Origin: Companilactobacillus furfuricola
GTDB taxonomy: Bacteria > Bacillota > Bacilli > Lactobacillales > Lactobacillaceae
NCBI RefSeq assembly: GCF_003946325.1
Contig: NZ_RHNT01000018.1
Coordinates: 1 to 43,655 of the forward strand
Direction: 5' to 3'
DNA length: 43,655 bases
A program made the position numbers and the translations under genes. Shown piece by piece: positions 16,813 through 25,976 of this stretch. The notes beneath the pieces were generated by a model. The model made no database searches, was not told where the DNA came from, and worked only from the letters and a program-made list of their open reading frames with translations. The stretch's first letter is position 1. Each line of letters starts with the position of its first letter.

Positions 16813-18072
16813 TTAATCGTCAGCATTCAAACTAGCTTGCAGTTGTTGATCGTATTTGCGCATCGTAGGCACAAACAGGATCAATACGCCACACAGCAAT
16901 GTCCCGACCCCACCGATGACAAATAGCATATTAACACCAATGCTATCGGCCAGAGGCCCGGCAAAGATCAGACCCAATGGTGCTGAGATACTCATCAACG
17001 AATTGAGGATCCCTAAAACTTTGCCTAAGATCTCTGAAGGGAAACTTTGCTGGATGATCGCCATTAACAGTGTATTGAAAAATGGTGTCGCCAAACCAGC
17101 GACTGCGTTTAAGATCAAGAAGCCGATAAAGCCTTTTTGATTGCCGGGCAAGTAGCCACTGATCCCAAAAGAGAGCCCCATGAAGAAGATCGACCACAAG
17201 ATCGGCATGATCCGGTCCTTCCAATTCCCGAAAAATCCGATCACAGCCCCACCTGCTAGCATTCCAACGGAATAGACTACTTCCACGATTCCGGCTTGGG
17301 TCACGCTTCCGTGAAAATATGACATCGTCATCAATGGGTACATCGAAGCCGCCGGCATAAAAATCAAGGTGAACAGTGTGCCAACTAAAGTCAGATGCCA
17401 CATCCCCTTGTTTTCTCTTAACTTTACTAAACCAAACTTCATATCTTTGAAGATTTTGATTTTTTCATCGATCACTGGATTCTCAGGGATCTTAACAAAT
17501 AAGATGATCGATACACCTACTACAGCACCAAGCACATCTAGCAAGATCAGCACTGAAATTGGCACGATAGCATATAAAAAGGCACCTAAGGCTGGAGCGA
17601 TTATCATATTAGCTGATTGGACCATGCCTAATTGCCCATTGATCTTGGTCAGTTCATCTTTGGGTACCATTGTTGGTAAAATCGACTGAATAGTCGGCAT
17701 TTGGAAAGTTTGCGCGATTGACCTTATCAATAATGAAATAAAGATCAGCCACAATGGGAAATTGTGAGTCACGATCCCGACGATCGCTAAAATAATGGCA
17801 ATGACAGCAGCGACGATATCGGGTACGATCAGTAAAGCTTTTTTATTAGTGCGGTCAACGAACGGTCCAACGATCGGACTCAGCAAGACCATCGGCAGCA
17901 TCCCTAGTAAGGTAGCAAGACTTAGCACGGTCGCTGATCCTGTCTCCTTAGTCAAATACCAAATAATGGCATATTGGACGACCATACTAGTTACGCCGGA
18001 AAAGAATTGTCCAAATAAGAATAAATAAATATTTGGGCGCCACTTTGTGATAACGGTAGTATTTGTTGGCAT
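16813..18072 (-). CDS. MFS multidrug/macrolide-type efflux transporter
   Basis: A 419-residue, 12-segment major facilitator resembling the MefA/MFS_3 group. It shows FLFGQFFSGVTSMVVQYAIIW at helix 1 (quoted part: FGQFFSGVTSMVVQYA), the helix 2-3 loop GPFVDRTNKKALLI corresponding to motif A, and a weaker repeat of it in the second half. Probably a proton-driven exporter of drugs or metabolites; the substrate is unknown. ATG 18072 has GGGGGGAT upstream. It is convergent with the LysR gene, and the LysR frame restored by one extra T would overlap its last 23 bases. Confidence 0.85.
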   Translation of the reverse strand: MPTNTTVITKWRPNIYLFLFGQFFSGVTSMVVQYAIIWYLTKETGSATVLSLATLLGMLPMVLLSPIVGPFVDRTNKKALLIVPDIVAAVIAIILAIVGIVTHNFPLWLIFISLLIRSIAQTFQMPTIQSILPTMVPKDELTKINGQLGMVQSANMIIAPALGAFLYAIVPISVLILLDVLGAVVGVSIILFVKIPENPVIDEKIKIFKDMKFGLVKLRENKGMWHLTLVGTLFTLIFMPAASMYPLMTMSYFHGSVTQAGIVEVVYSVGMLAGGAVIGFFGNWKDRIMPILWSIFFMGLSFGISGYLPGNQKGFIGFLILNAVAGLATPFFNTLLMAIIQQSFPSEILGKVLGILNSLMSISAPLGLIFAGPLADSIGVNMLFVIGGVGTLLCGVLILFVPTMRKYDQQLQASLNADD

Positions 18073-18139
18073 ACATATCCCCCCTTTTTACTCTGAGCAA
18101 ACTTGAATTTTCCCATTTTTCAAGCAATAAGTCAAGCAG

Positions 18140-18186
18140 CAAAAAAAGCTTTGATGACGGCAATGAAACCGTGACCAAAGCTTGAT
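18140..18186 (-). terminator. Terminator of the WYL-GNAT operon
   Basis: On the minus strand AAGCTTTG-GTCACGG / CCGTCATCAAAGCTT around TTTCATTG, followed by TTTTTTT. Confidence 0.7.
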
Positions 18187-18190
18187 CATT

Positions 18191-18730
18191 TTAAATGAAT
18201 TTTGTTTTAAAGATCAGCTTAAATATCCCAGCGTAAAAAGCGATCAAATCTTGATATTCTTGTTTAGAAAAATCGCCGCCGTGAGAAAGCAAGACATAGT
18301 CAACACTTTGTTCACGAACGATTTTACCTGACAAAACAAACCCATTGCTTTCGTAAAATTCGATCCGTTTGCGACGTTCGTTTGAATTAATAGCTTCGTC
18401 ATCAGGACGTTCAGCTCCTAAACAAAGTCTCTGACCTGAATACATCTTAAACAAGTCCTGTAAGATTTGACTACCATATCCTTTGCCACGCATAGTTGGA
18501 TCAACTGCCAAATAGAACAAATAAGTTAGGCTCCCCTTGGAGATCAGATAGGACATACCAACAAATTTATCATCATCATAAAATGCAATAAACTCCACGA
18601 ACTGTTTGCGAGCTTGTAGCAATAACCAAAAGAACGGTACCCGCTCTGCTTTGGGAAAAGCTTCAAAATAAAGTCGTTTGGCATCGGCATAACTAGCCGA
18701 TTTATATGAAATAACTTGTTTAGTTAAAAT
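18191..18730 (-). CDS. GNAT-family N-acetyltransferase with a probable ATT start
   Basis: GNAT acetyltransferase using acetyl-CoA; acceptor unknown. The acetyl-CoA site is visible as LAVDPTMRGKGYGSQIL (R-G-x-G-Y-G), and the late FYESNGFVLSGK block is typical. The first ordinary start codon in frame (TTG 18622) would remove the first strand and helix. Yet the frame is open upstream with good family sequence: SYADAKRLYFEAFPKAERVP. AGGAGG lies directly before this region and overlaps the end of the WYL gene. At the right distance (7 nt) the only in-frame candidate is ATT at 18730-18728, giving 179 residues. Either ATT initiates here or a normal start was lost by mutation. Confidence 0.75.
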   Translation of the reverse strand: MLTKQVISYKSASYADAKRLYFEAFPKAERVPFFWLLLQARKQFVEFIAFYDDDKFVGMSYLISKGSLTYLFYLAVDPTMRGKGYGSQILQDLFKMYSGQRLCLGAERPDDEAINSNERRKRIEFYESNGFVLSGKIVREQSVDYVLLSHGGDFSKQEYQDLIAFYAGIFKLIFKTKFI

Positions 18731-18741
18731 AAAAACACCTC

Positions 18742-19608
18742 CTATCGACCTTTTAATGCCATTTGTAGCTGTGGTGGATCAGTGACTGTCACCTTATCTC
18801 CAAACTGCGTTAACCAAGCTTTGGCATATTCGAAACTGTAAAGATCCTTTTCTAAAACTACTACTTTATCTTTCGTTATTAAAAGTTTGTCCCGGTGAAA
18901 TATTTGCTTAATTCGTTTCTTCAAGGATAGATCAAACTCCATCGTCACGAAATAATAGTCACGAAAAGACCGTGGATCGTCGACGCCTTCAAAAATCGAA
19001 AATGGTCGACGGATAAATTTCTCCTTAGTTGGCGAAATAAACATCGTCGGTTGAAATTTGAACACTCGAAAATCTTCGCGTAAACGGTAATATGCCCACA
19101 AATACCATGCCCCATCTTGGTATAAGATCTCCATCGGTTCAACGTCACGATTAGTCTGATCATATTTAACGTCAGTATAATCGAGATTGATCACTTTGCG
19201 ATCGCGCATGGGGATATAAACATCTGTCAACATGGTGACTACGTCAAAATACATGATGTTACTAATAGCTCCGTCAGGTATCCTATTTGCGGCATAATCT
19301 ATCATATCGATAAGATCCTCAACAGCTTTTCTAGTCTTAGGCGTATTCTTATCCGTCAAAAAGGTGTGCAAGCTCAACAATTGATTCAAAGTGAGGAACC
19401 GCTTATACATGACTAAGGGCATTTGTAATTGATAAGTGGGATCACTTTGAAAATCAATCGAGATCTTAAAACCAGCTTCTTGAAGCTGTTCAATACTAGT
19501 CTCGATGCGATCAGGAGTCTCCGAAAAGAAGTCGCATAAATAATGGTTGGTGACTTCTTTTTCATTGACCAAGATAAATAATATGGCAAAAATGTCCTTT
19601 ATTGGCAT
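18742..19608 (-). CDS. WYL-domain transcriptional regulator
   Basis: A 288-residue protein. The N-terminal about 60 residues are helix-rich and look like a degenerate winged-helix domain (KDIFAILFILVNEKEVTNHY). The middle and end form a WYL domain: VINLDYTDVKYDQTNRDVEP, then EILYQDGAWYLWAYYRLRED with the W-Y-L core, then FRVFKFQPTMF. WYL regulators sense small ligands or nucleic acids; the ligand is unknown here. ATG 19608 has TAGGAGGG upstream. It is followed by the GNAT gene, whose ribosome site overlaps this stop codon, so the two are coupled. Confidence 0.82.
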   Translation of the reverse strand: MPIKDIFAILFILVNEKEVTNHYLCDFFSETPDRIETSIEQLQEAGFKISIDFQSDPTYQLQMPLVMYKRFLTLNQLLSLHTFLTDKNTPKTRKAVEDLIDMIDYAANRIPDGAISNIMYFDVVTMLTDVYIPMRDRKVINLDYTDVKYDQTNRDVEPMEILYQDGAWYLWAYYRLREDFRVFKFQPTMFISPTKEKFIRRPFSIFEGVDDPRSFRDYYFVTMEFDLSLKKRIKQIFHRDKLLITKDKVVVLEKDLYSFEYAKAWLTQFGDKVTVTDPPQLQMALKGR

Positions 19609-19670
19609 AACGCCCTCCTAATTATCGGTTACATAATTATATTATAGACAACAATTAGTTATTTTTGGTA

Positions 19671-19712
19671 AAAAAGCGATACTTCACAAAAATTGGAAGT
19701 ATCGCTTTTTTA
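19671..19712. terminator. Bidirectional terminator
   Basis: A 15-bp perfect stem AAAAAGCGATACTTC / GAAGTATCGCTTTTT with a 10-nt loop. It serves the minus-strand gene at 19756. Confidence 0.85.
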
Positions 19713-19755
19713 CATGTATTCAACTGTATTGATCAAGCATTTAAGTCATGCGTCC

Positions 19756-20130
19756 TTAAAACATTTCCACCTTGTCAGCATATTTCTCGTCGTTGCCGAA
19801 TTGCAATAAGACTTTCTCGCATAAAACTTGGTTTTCAAACGTGACTTCTTCGTAATTAGTGTTTGAAATATAAAAAGCTACCATGTGAGCAAAGTAGACA
19901 AATTGCAGCATATCGCTATGCTCAGTATTGATCTTCATGATCTTGTGGACAAAAGTACTCATCGCTTTATCGCCAAAAGTTATATACCCAGGTGTCTTGA
20001 TAAATTGGGTCCCGACTCCTTTGTGCTCGTTGGCCCACTTTTTGTTATTTTTTGTTAGGGCAGCATAAATTTTCGTATCGTTATCGATCTGTGGCGCCTC
20101 TGTTAAGTCCATAGCTACTATTGCTTTCAA
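19756..20130 (-). CDS. Hypothetical protein, 124 aa
   Basis: Soluble protein of unknown family, mixed charge, no signal peptide or membrane segment. It starts with KAIVAMDLTEAPQIDND. A central stretch FVYFAHMVAFYISNTNYEEV is mildly hydrophobic but too polar for a helix across the membrane. The start is TTG 20130 with GAGGT about 9 nt upstream. It has its own terminator, and codon use looks like its neighbours, so I believe the gene is real. No function can be suggested. Confidence 0.65.
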   Translation of the reverse strand: MKAIVAMDLTEAPQIDNDTKIYAALTKNNKKWANEHKGVGTQFIKTPGYITFGDKAMSTFVHKIMKINTEHSDMLQFVYFAHMVAFYISNTNYEEVTFENQVLCEKVLLQFGNDEKYADKVEMF

Positions 20131-20303
20131 AAGATTTACCTCATTTCTTCAAAAAAAAGATGTAATATTTATGAATCTTTGGGGAAGGATTTATATTGTA
20201 AATATTAATATTTAGTTATTCTAAGCTAAATAACGTCAAATGTACACTATTTAGAATCCTTTTAACTCAATCTTTAAAACGATTACAAGATATTCATGAG
20301 GTA

Positions 20304-20360
20304 TTTGTAAAATTTAGCCGTGCCTAATATTAGTATTCACATATGCTAAGCCGTGAGTTA
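20304..20360 (+). promoter_or_regulatory. Candidate mntH promoter with two similar dyads (possible MntR sites)
   Basis: -35 TTGTAA (20304-20309) and -10 TATTAG (20328-20333). The dyad TTTAGCCGTGCCTAAT (20313-20328) lies between them, and a related one, CTAAGCCGTGAGTTAG (20345-20360), follows. MntR-type manganese repressors bind such TTAG/CTAA dyads at mntH genes. The assignment is inference. Confidence 0.45.
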
Positions 20361-20394
20361 GAATATGTTAGTTAGGAAAGGGGAATTAATTTTT

Positions 20395-21987
20395 ATGTCA
20401 GATAACAAGAATTCCAATGGCGGGAAGAAACTAATTCAATACGCTAATGGCCCATCATTGGAAGAAATCAATGGTACCGTTAAAGTACCTAAGGGGAAGG
20501 GCTTTTGGAAGACACTTCTCGCATACTCTGGCCCAGGTGCATTAGTTGCTGTTGGTTACATGGATCCAGGTAACTGGTCAACATCTATCACTGGTGGTCA
20601 AAACTTCCAGTACCTATTAATGTCAATCATCCTACTTTCAAGTTTGGTTGCGATGCTATTGCAATACATGGCTGCCAAACTAGGAATCGTGACTCAAATG
20701 GATCTTGCACAAGCAATCCGTGCAAGAACTAGTAAGTCCTTGGGGATCATTCTCTGGATACTTACCGAGTTAGCCATTATGGCAACTGATATTGCCGAAG
20801 TTATTGGTGCTGCTATTGCGTTGTACTTACTATTCAACATCCCTCTAGTAGTTGCCGTATTTATTACCGTATTCGACGTTCTATTACTGTTATTATTAAC
20901 TAAGATCGGTTTCAGAAAGATCGAAGCGATCGTTGTTGCTTTGATCCTCGTTATTATTTTCGTTTTCGCATACGAAGTAGCACTTTCAAATCCTGATTGG
21001 GGTGCTGTAATTAAAGGACTAGTACCAACAGCTGATACTTTTGACGAAACTCGTCACGTTGCTGGTATGTCTCCACTAAGTGGTGCCTTAGGTATCATCG
21101 GTGCAACAGTTATGCCTCATAACCTTTACTTGCACTCAGCTATTTCACAAACTAGAGCTATCGACCACAACGACGAAGAAGACGTTGCTACAGCTGTTCG
21201 TTTCTCAGCTTGGGATTCAAATATCCAATTAACAGCCGCTTTCTTCGTTAACGCCCTACTATTGATCATGGGTGTTGCCGTATTTAAGAACGGTGCCGTT
21301 TCAGATCCATCATTCTTCGGTTTATACGATGCTCTTAAAGATACATCAACTTTAAGTAATCCTGTTTTGATCAGTGTTGCTAAATCAGGTGCTTTGGCTA
21401 CATTGTTTGCCGTTGCCTTATTAGCATCTGGTCAAAACTCAACTATCACTGGTACTTTAACTGGTCAAGTTATCATGGAAGGCTTCGTCCACATGAGAAT
21501 GCCATTATGGCTACGTCGTTTAGTTACACGTTTGATCTCAGTTATTCCAGTATTGATCTGTGTAATGATGACTAGTGGAAAATCTGCTGTCGATGAACAC
21601 ACTGCTTTAAATAACCTAATGAACAACTCACAAGTATTCTTGGCCTTTGCCCTACCATTCTCAATGTTGCCATTATTGTTAATGACTGACAGTAAAGTAG
21701 AAATGGGTAATCGTTTCAAGAATAACATCGTCGTTAAGATCCTTGGTTGGTTCTCTGTTGTTGCTTTGACCTTCCTTAACATGAAGGGTCTACCAGATTC
21801 AATCGAAGCATTCTTCGGTGATCACGCAACAGCAATGCAAATTCATATTGCTGACTCAATTGCTTACGTATTGATTTTCCTAGTTCTAGCATTGCTAGTT
21901 TGGACAATCGTTGAGCTTTACCGTGGTAACAAACGCTACGCTCACAAGCTTGAAATGGAAGCAGAGGCAGAAGCCGAAACAGAATAA
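20395..21987 (+). CDS. mntH: NRAMP-family Mn2+/divalent metal transporter MntH
   Basis: Proton-coupled manganese (and iron) importer in the membrane, 530 residues with about 11 helices. The metal-binding motifs of the family are present: [12 protein letters not shown] in helix 1 (DPGN) and [14 protein letters not shown] in helix 6 (MPHN). The long consensus transport block follows later ([20 protein letters not shown]). The frame is open from TTG 20365, but ATG 20395 lies after GGAAAGGGG and begins the hydrophilic N-terminus. The C-terminal tail is an acidic EAEAEAETE run. A universal stress gene follows after 17 nt, probably co-transcribed. Lactobacilli depend on Mn, so high expression is likely. 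Confidence 0.95.
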   Translation: MSDNKNSNGGKKLIQYANGPSLEEINGTVKVPKGKGFWKTLLAYSGPGALVAVGYMDPGNWSTSITGGQNFQYLLMSIILLSSLVAMLLQYMAAKLGIVTQMDLAQAIRARTSKSLGIILWILTELAIMATDIAEVIGAAIALYLLFNIPLVVAVFITVFDVLLLLLLTKIGFRKIEAIVVALILVIIFVFAYEVALSNPDWGAVIKGLVPTADTFDETRHVAGMSPLSGALGIIGATVMPHNLYLHSAISQTRAIDHNDEEDVATAVRFSAWDSNIQLTAAFFVNALLLIMGVAVFKNGAVSDPSFFGLYDALKDTSTLSNPVLISVAKSGALATLFAVALLASGQNSTITGTLTGQVIMEGFVHMRMPLWLRRLVTRLISVIPVLICVMMTSGKSAVDEHTALNNLMNNSQVFLAFALPFSMLPLLLMTDSKVEMGNRFKNNIVVKILGWFSVVALTFLNMKGLPDSIEAFFGDHATAMQIHIADSIAYVLIFLVLALLVWTIVELYRGNKRYAHKLEMEAEAEAETE

Positions 21988-22004
21988 AACTGAGGGAGAA
22001 GAAA

Positions 22005-22439
22005 ATGAGTGATAATGTATTCAAACGAATTTTAGTGGGTGTCGACGATTCAGAAGATTCATTACTCGCACTCAAATATGCGATCCACACTTCCAAAGAA
22101 GACCATTCCGAACTGATCATCGCTTCAGTTCTTGAAAGTGATGACATGAATGTATTCCAAGCCTTAAATAAAGACTACATTCACGGCGAAAGAAAAGAAC
22201 TTGAAGATCACATCCTCAAGTATAAGAAATTAGCTTTAGATGCTGGCGTAGAAAGCGTCACAGCCGTTGTAGACGAAGGAGAGCCCGGTGAAACGATCAT
22301 CAAGAAATTGATCCCAACCTTCTCCCCTGACCTACTAGTGATCGGTTCAGAAGCCAAAAAAGGCCTCAAACGTCGTTTTGGTTCTCAAGCCGCTTACATG
22401 GCCAAACATGCTGATATCTCAGTTATGATCTTCAGATAA
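22005..22439 (+). CDS. Universal stress protein (UspA family)
   Basis: Cytosolic 144-residue UspA-fold protein. It starts with KRILVGVDDSEDSLLALKYA, where the Asp binds nucleotide. Near the end is LLVIGSEAKKGLKRRFGSQA, corresponding to the ATP-binding G-2x-G-9x-G-S/T motif, here as G-S-..-G-..-G-S-Q. So it is probably of the ATP-binding type. ATG 22005 follows GAGGGAGAAG. It is the second gene behind mntH, before a strong terminator. Confidence 0.92.
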   Translation: MSDNVFKRILVGVDDSEDSLLALKYAIHTSKEDHSELIIASVLESDDMNVFQALNKDYIHGERKELEDHILKYKKLALDAGVESVTAVVDEGEPGETIIKKLIPTFSPDLLVIGSEAKKGLKRRFGSQAAYMAKHADISVMIFR

Positions 22440-22451
22440 AATTTAATATTA

Positions 22452-22487
22452 AAAAAAGCTAGCCATTTCATTTTGGCTAGCTTTTTT
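22452..22487. terminator. Terminator after mntH-usp
   Basis: AAAAAAGCTAGCCA / TGGCTAGCTTTTTT with a 7-8 nt loop. The A-run/T-run symmetry means it can also stop the convergent gene at 22492. Confidence 0.9.
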
Positions 22488-22491
22488 AATG

Positions 22492-23034
22492 CTACAGATG
22501 TGTGAAAAAGGAAGCTACGATCGTAGCAATAATTAAACTTGATAAGATCCCCAGATATACTTTCTCTTGTTTAAGCCCATGATCGATCCGATCATTCAGT
22601 GCTTTGCCCATTTCTTCTATTTTAGTCTCAAATTTATTATACATATTGTTGAGGCGTTGGTTCATCGCATTAAATTGATTATCCATGGAATTAAAGCGAT
22701 TATCGAATTTTCTATCCATATTGTTGAAACGTTCATTCATGGAATCACTTAGCTTATCGAATTTTCTATCTATATTGTTGAAACGTTTATCAATAGAATT
22801 AAAGCGGTTGTCATTAGATGCTTGAAAATTATCAATTCTTTTCACCACCTCATCTCGAGATTTATCGATTCTGGTATTGAGATAATCTATCTGCGCTTTG
22901 TGTTCATCATAATGGCGATCCACCTTGGATTCTAGATCATGAAACTCCTTTTCAGTTACGAAATTATCATCCATTTTTCCTCTTCCTCCACTGGAATCAA
23001 AAGAAACTAATCGTTTATTGCTTTCATCTGACAT
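22492..23034 (-). CDS. Tail-anchored coiled-coil protein with 7/11-residue repeats
   Basis: A 180-residue protein. Residues about 25-150 form one long coiled coil with internal repeats of the form RFNxxDxRFNNxDRKF (about six variants). They are mirrored in the DNA as tandem degenerate repeats at about 22640-22810. The last about 20 residues are hydrophobic (VYLGILSSLIIATIVASFF) and end in THL, so it is a C-terminal membrane anchor with the coil facing the cytosol. The layout resembles Bdr-like or phage-type coiled-coil proteins, but I do not claim homology. ATG 23034 has AGGAGG upstream. The repeat number could vary between strains. Confidence 0.8.
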   Translation of the reverse strand: MSDESNKRLVSFDSSGGRGKMDDNFVTEKEFHDLESKVDRHYDEHKAQIDYLNTRIDKSRDEVVKRIDNFQASNDNRFNSIDKRFNNIDRKFDKLSDSMNERFNNMDRKFDNRFNSMDNQFNAMNQRLNNMYNKFETKIEEMGKALNDRIDHGLKQEKVYLGILSSLIIATIVASFFTHL

Positions 23035-23179
23035 GAATTCCTCCTAATGGTAGCATGATTATAAAGTAAATTACGCAAATAAATCCATTCTGGTTATTCC
23101 ATTTTTAGCAAAAATAAGCAAAAAAATAACCAACAACTATATGCTGTCAGTTATGATCAAACTCGTTCAGAAACAGGTG

Positions 23180-23875
23180 CTATATTTCGGATCCTGCTTG
23201 CTTGATAAAATATGAAATCGTTCGTGCTTTATCATTTTTAACTTGTTGTTGAGTATAGTGCTCACTCAAAACCGAATAGCCATACATTGATGCTAACAGC
23301 ATAAAGTTAATATCTGTGAATCCCCGACTATTGCCTTTAATAGTATCTCGCAAATCATTGGCTGACGTCTTAATTGAAGAACGGTTTGAGATCGAATCCT
23401 CGCTTTTTAAAATATCTTGAACTATCCCATCTAACTCATCAAGTGCAATTTGACGCTGTGCATAGCTATCGTTATGCTTCAGCGTTTTTTTGATATGTTG
23501 GAATTTTTGGGCGGTTTTGTTCAAGTGCTGTTTCTGAAAAATATTTACGATCAAATCACCTTTGGCAGAATAATTTGTATCGCATATGGTCCGGTAGGAA
23601 CCGAATAGCAAGATTGCTGACAGAAGTACTGTAATTGATCCAATATCAACCTTGCGATTGTTTTTATGAGTAATATGGTCAACAATGCTGACTCCTAGAA
23701 AAATCACTCCTATCACGGTTAAAATCAAGATAAGAGCTACGGTTAACTTAAACAACGTTTCAGCGTTCAAAATAAACATCAATAAAATGATCACTAGTGA
23801 TGGTATCAAAGCTAGACTGGTCAATCCCCACGACCAATTTTGTTCTTGATGATAACGTCGCATTCTCGTTTGCAA
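23180..23875 (-). CDS. Hypothetical membrane protein, 231 aa
   Basis: Not recognised. The N-terminal third has three hydrophobic segments (SLALIPSLVIILLMFIL, TVALILILTVIGVIFLGVS and ITVLLSAILLFGSY). They are followed by a soluble, helix-rich, charged domain of about 140 residues (from about residue 95) with spaced Gln/Lys/Asp. The start is TTG 23875 with GGGGGAG 8 nt upstream; an ATG 12 bases later is too far from that site. It follows the Ltp pseudogene after a terminator and shares its direction. Confidence 0.7.
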   Translation of the reverse strand: MQTRMRRYHQEQNWSWGLTSLALIPSLVIILLMFILNAETLFKLTVALILILTVIGVIFLGVSIVDHITHKNNRKVDIGSITVLLSAILLFGSYRTICDTNYSAKGDLIVNIFQKQHLNKTAQKFQHIKKTLKHNDSYAQRQIALDELDGIVQDILKSEDSISNRSSIKTSANDLRDTIKGNSRGFTDINFMLLASMYGYSVLSEHYTQQQVKNDKARTISYFIKQAGSEI

Positions 23876-23895
23876 TATTTTTTCTCCCCCTATTA

Positions 23896-23925
23896 AAAAA
23901 TCGGCATTCGTTTGAATACCGATCT
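23896..23925 (-). terminator. Terminator after the Ltp gene
   Basis: ATCGGTATTC / GAATGCCGAT stem on the minus strand with a 4-nt loop, followed by TTTTTT. Confidence 0.75.
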
Positions 23926-23929
23926 TTAC

Positions 23930-24667
23930 TTAGTCATTTAAATGTTCGATTGCGTAGTTAGCCTCGTCCTGTGTGAATTTCTCACCATATTCAGAAGTCA
24001 ATTGATCCCGGATACCTTCCGGCGACATGTCCATAGTTTTTTGATACGACTTAGCCTTTGCTAAAGCATTCGCATTATAATCGGCTTTCAAATTGTCTAC
24101 GGCATATTGGGCAGCCTCCGCAGAGAACTTCTCTCCATACTCGGAGGTCAATTGATCATAAATACCTATCTTGGACATATGCATCGTATCTGAATAGCTC
24201 TTCGCTTTTCTCAAAGCAGATTTGTACTCAGCAGGAACGCTACTGGAATCCGCTGATTTGGCAGAATCTTGAGTAGCCTCTTCAGCAACTTTTATTTTGA
24301 TCAGTTTCGACTTAGTCTCATCTCCACGAATTACCTTGATCCGATAATTACCGGCTGATGAGAAAGTGAGTTACTCAGAACCAGTGTCAGCAGTAGCGCT
24401 AACTACCTGTCGATCACTGGAATTATCCGTCACCACATACTTATTGCCCTTATTGGTCTCAAAACTGATCTTGGCTTCAGATTTATCTGCACTCAAAGAA
24501 GCAGACGTCTTATTCACATCCAAATAAAGTGCGTCACTGTTTCCACCAGAAATGGCTTTTCCAAAAATGATAAGCACCAAAACAATTAATACCCAAAACC
24601 ACCATTTCTTGTAGATCGGCTTCTTGCGCCGAACTCTTCGCTGGTTTCTAGACATCCTCGTCTCCAT
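23930..24667 (-). pseudogene. Ltp-family surface protein interrupted by one TAA codon
   Basis: One frame runs from ATG 24667 to 23930 with a single stop, TAA at 24371-24373. The first part (98 codons) has a basic N-terminus and a membrane segment (KKWWFWVLIVLVLIIFGKAI), then an extracellular beta-rich region. After the stop the same frame goes on without a break (LTFSSAGNYRIKV ...). It ends in two copies of the Ltp (host cell surface-exposed lipoprotein) repeat: AKSYSDTMHMSKIGIYDQL and AKSYQKTMDMSPEGIRDQL, each followed by TSEYGEKF. The Ltp repeat is known from phage superinfection-exclusion proteins and many surface proteins. One base change would restore the gene. The second half has no good start of its own. 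Confidence 0.85.
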
Positions 24668-24793
24668 AATGATTACACCCCTAGTAAAAAAAATATTTAT
24701 ACTAGAATTTTACATTATATATGACGTTTATACAGTTAAAGTTAGGATTAAGTTTTACGATATTAATTTAGTTATTGATGATCATTGTTGAAA

Positions 24794-25714
24794 TTATTTG
24801 TAATGCCCGATCAATTCGATCCGAACATCTTCACTCGTCTGTTCCAGCATCTTGATCAAAGGTTTCTTAACATCTTTATGATTCAATAAATTTGGAACTT
24901 TGATGCGACGGCCATCTTTTGGTAAAGAGAAATTCGACAAAGTTATCATGACGTTATCTTGGCCGGCGTGTTCAACATTGTTGATCGAAAAGTGGCTTTG
25001 TTGATACTTGGCATCTAACTTATCGTTCAATATCTTCTCGAAAAGGCGTGGCTTACCTGTAACGTAACGCTGATTATCCATCCCTAATTTCTCTGAGATC
25101 AACATGATATCACGCGCATGCAAATGGCCATGAGTATAAAGCTTGACCAGTATTTGTAGCTCTTCTGGAATCTCATCATTACGCAGGCAGTTCAGAAATT
25201 CAACTCGCTTATATTTATAAGCCGCCCAAACTAGCGCCTCAGCCGACTGACGCAAAAATTCTTCATCATCGACAAATCCGTGTAACTTACACAACAAATC
25301 GACCGCTGGTTCGACTTTACTCCCCATATAGATGCGTCTTTCTAAAGCATATAGCAAAATAAATGCATATCCTACGTCATCTTTTCGTTCAACATCTTCC
25401 AGCCATTCAAAAAAGGCGAACTTCTGCCCAGGTGTAAAGTCCTTAAAACAAGGATAGTTCCCCACCTTGTCGATCTGCTCACGATAAACTTGATCGTGCG
25501 TGAAGATCTCTGAAGGCTCTGCGATCGAGCTATCTTCGAATTCTTCAGTGTTCTTGCGTCTGCCATCCCCAAACCAAAGCAGATCAAGGATCGATGAAGA
25601 AATATTAAAACTGTGCGATCCCGCGTGCAGCTTTTCGATCCGATGCTCCTCTTGCTTATCAGATAATTCGTGCGACAATAAATCTCTTCCAAATATTGTT
25701 GCTAAAAAGCTCAT
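24794..25714 (-). CDS. TerB-N domain protein
   Basis: A 306-residue soluble protein. Residues about 85-140 match the TerB-N domain: YREQIDKVGNYPCFKDFTPG, then QKFAFFEWLEDVERKDDVGY, then AFILLYALERRIY. That is the W-x4-R..D-x-GY-F-x-YGLERR pattern of that family. TerB-N proteins are linked to tellurite-resistance-like and phage or stress systems, often with helicases or TerB-C; none is nearby here. The C-terminal half is helix-rich and unrecognised. ATG 25714 has GGGGAG upstream. The biological role is unknown. Confidence 0.68.
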   Translation of the reverse strand: MSFLATIFGRDLLSHELSDKQEEHRIEKLHAGSHSFNISSSILDLLWFGDGRRKNTEEFEDSSIAEPSEIFTHDQVYREQIDKVGNYPCFKDFTPGQKFAFFEWLEDVERKDDVGYAFILLYALERRIYMGSKVEPAVDLLCKLHGFVDDEEFLRQSAEALVWAAYKYKRVEFLNCLRNDEIPEELQILVKLYTHGHLHARDIMLISEKLGMDNQRYVTGKPRLFEKILNDKLDAKYQQSHFSINNVEHAGQDNVMITLSNFSLPKDGRRIKVPNLLNHKDVKKPLIKMLEQTSEDVRIELIGHYK

Positions 25715-25976
25715 CCCTAAATTCTCCCCATAATTACGATTGGTAAACGATTAACTCGCTTGTCTACAAGTAAAATTTATCATACTAAAACTCTCATTTG
25801 TTAACGAATAAATTTTATTAAGAATAAATAAATCTTTTTCTTGATCGATATTTTTTAAATAAATGTCCTGAACTGCCTTTTTTAAAAATAAGTTATTTTA
25901 AATCATATATGTTCGATTTATAAGTCCTACTAAAAACGTTATAATTGATAGGAATATGCAAAAGGAGGACTCTGTA

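Noticed and set aside
20140-20394. Riboswitch in the mntH leader
   Set aside because: I found dyads that fit a repressor but no conserved riboswitch core such as the yybP-ykoY motif.
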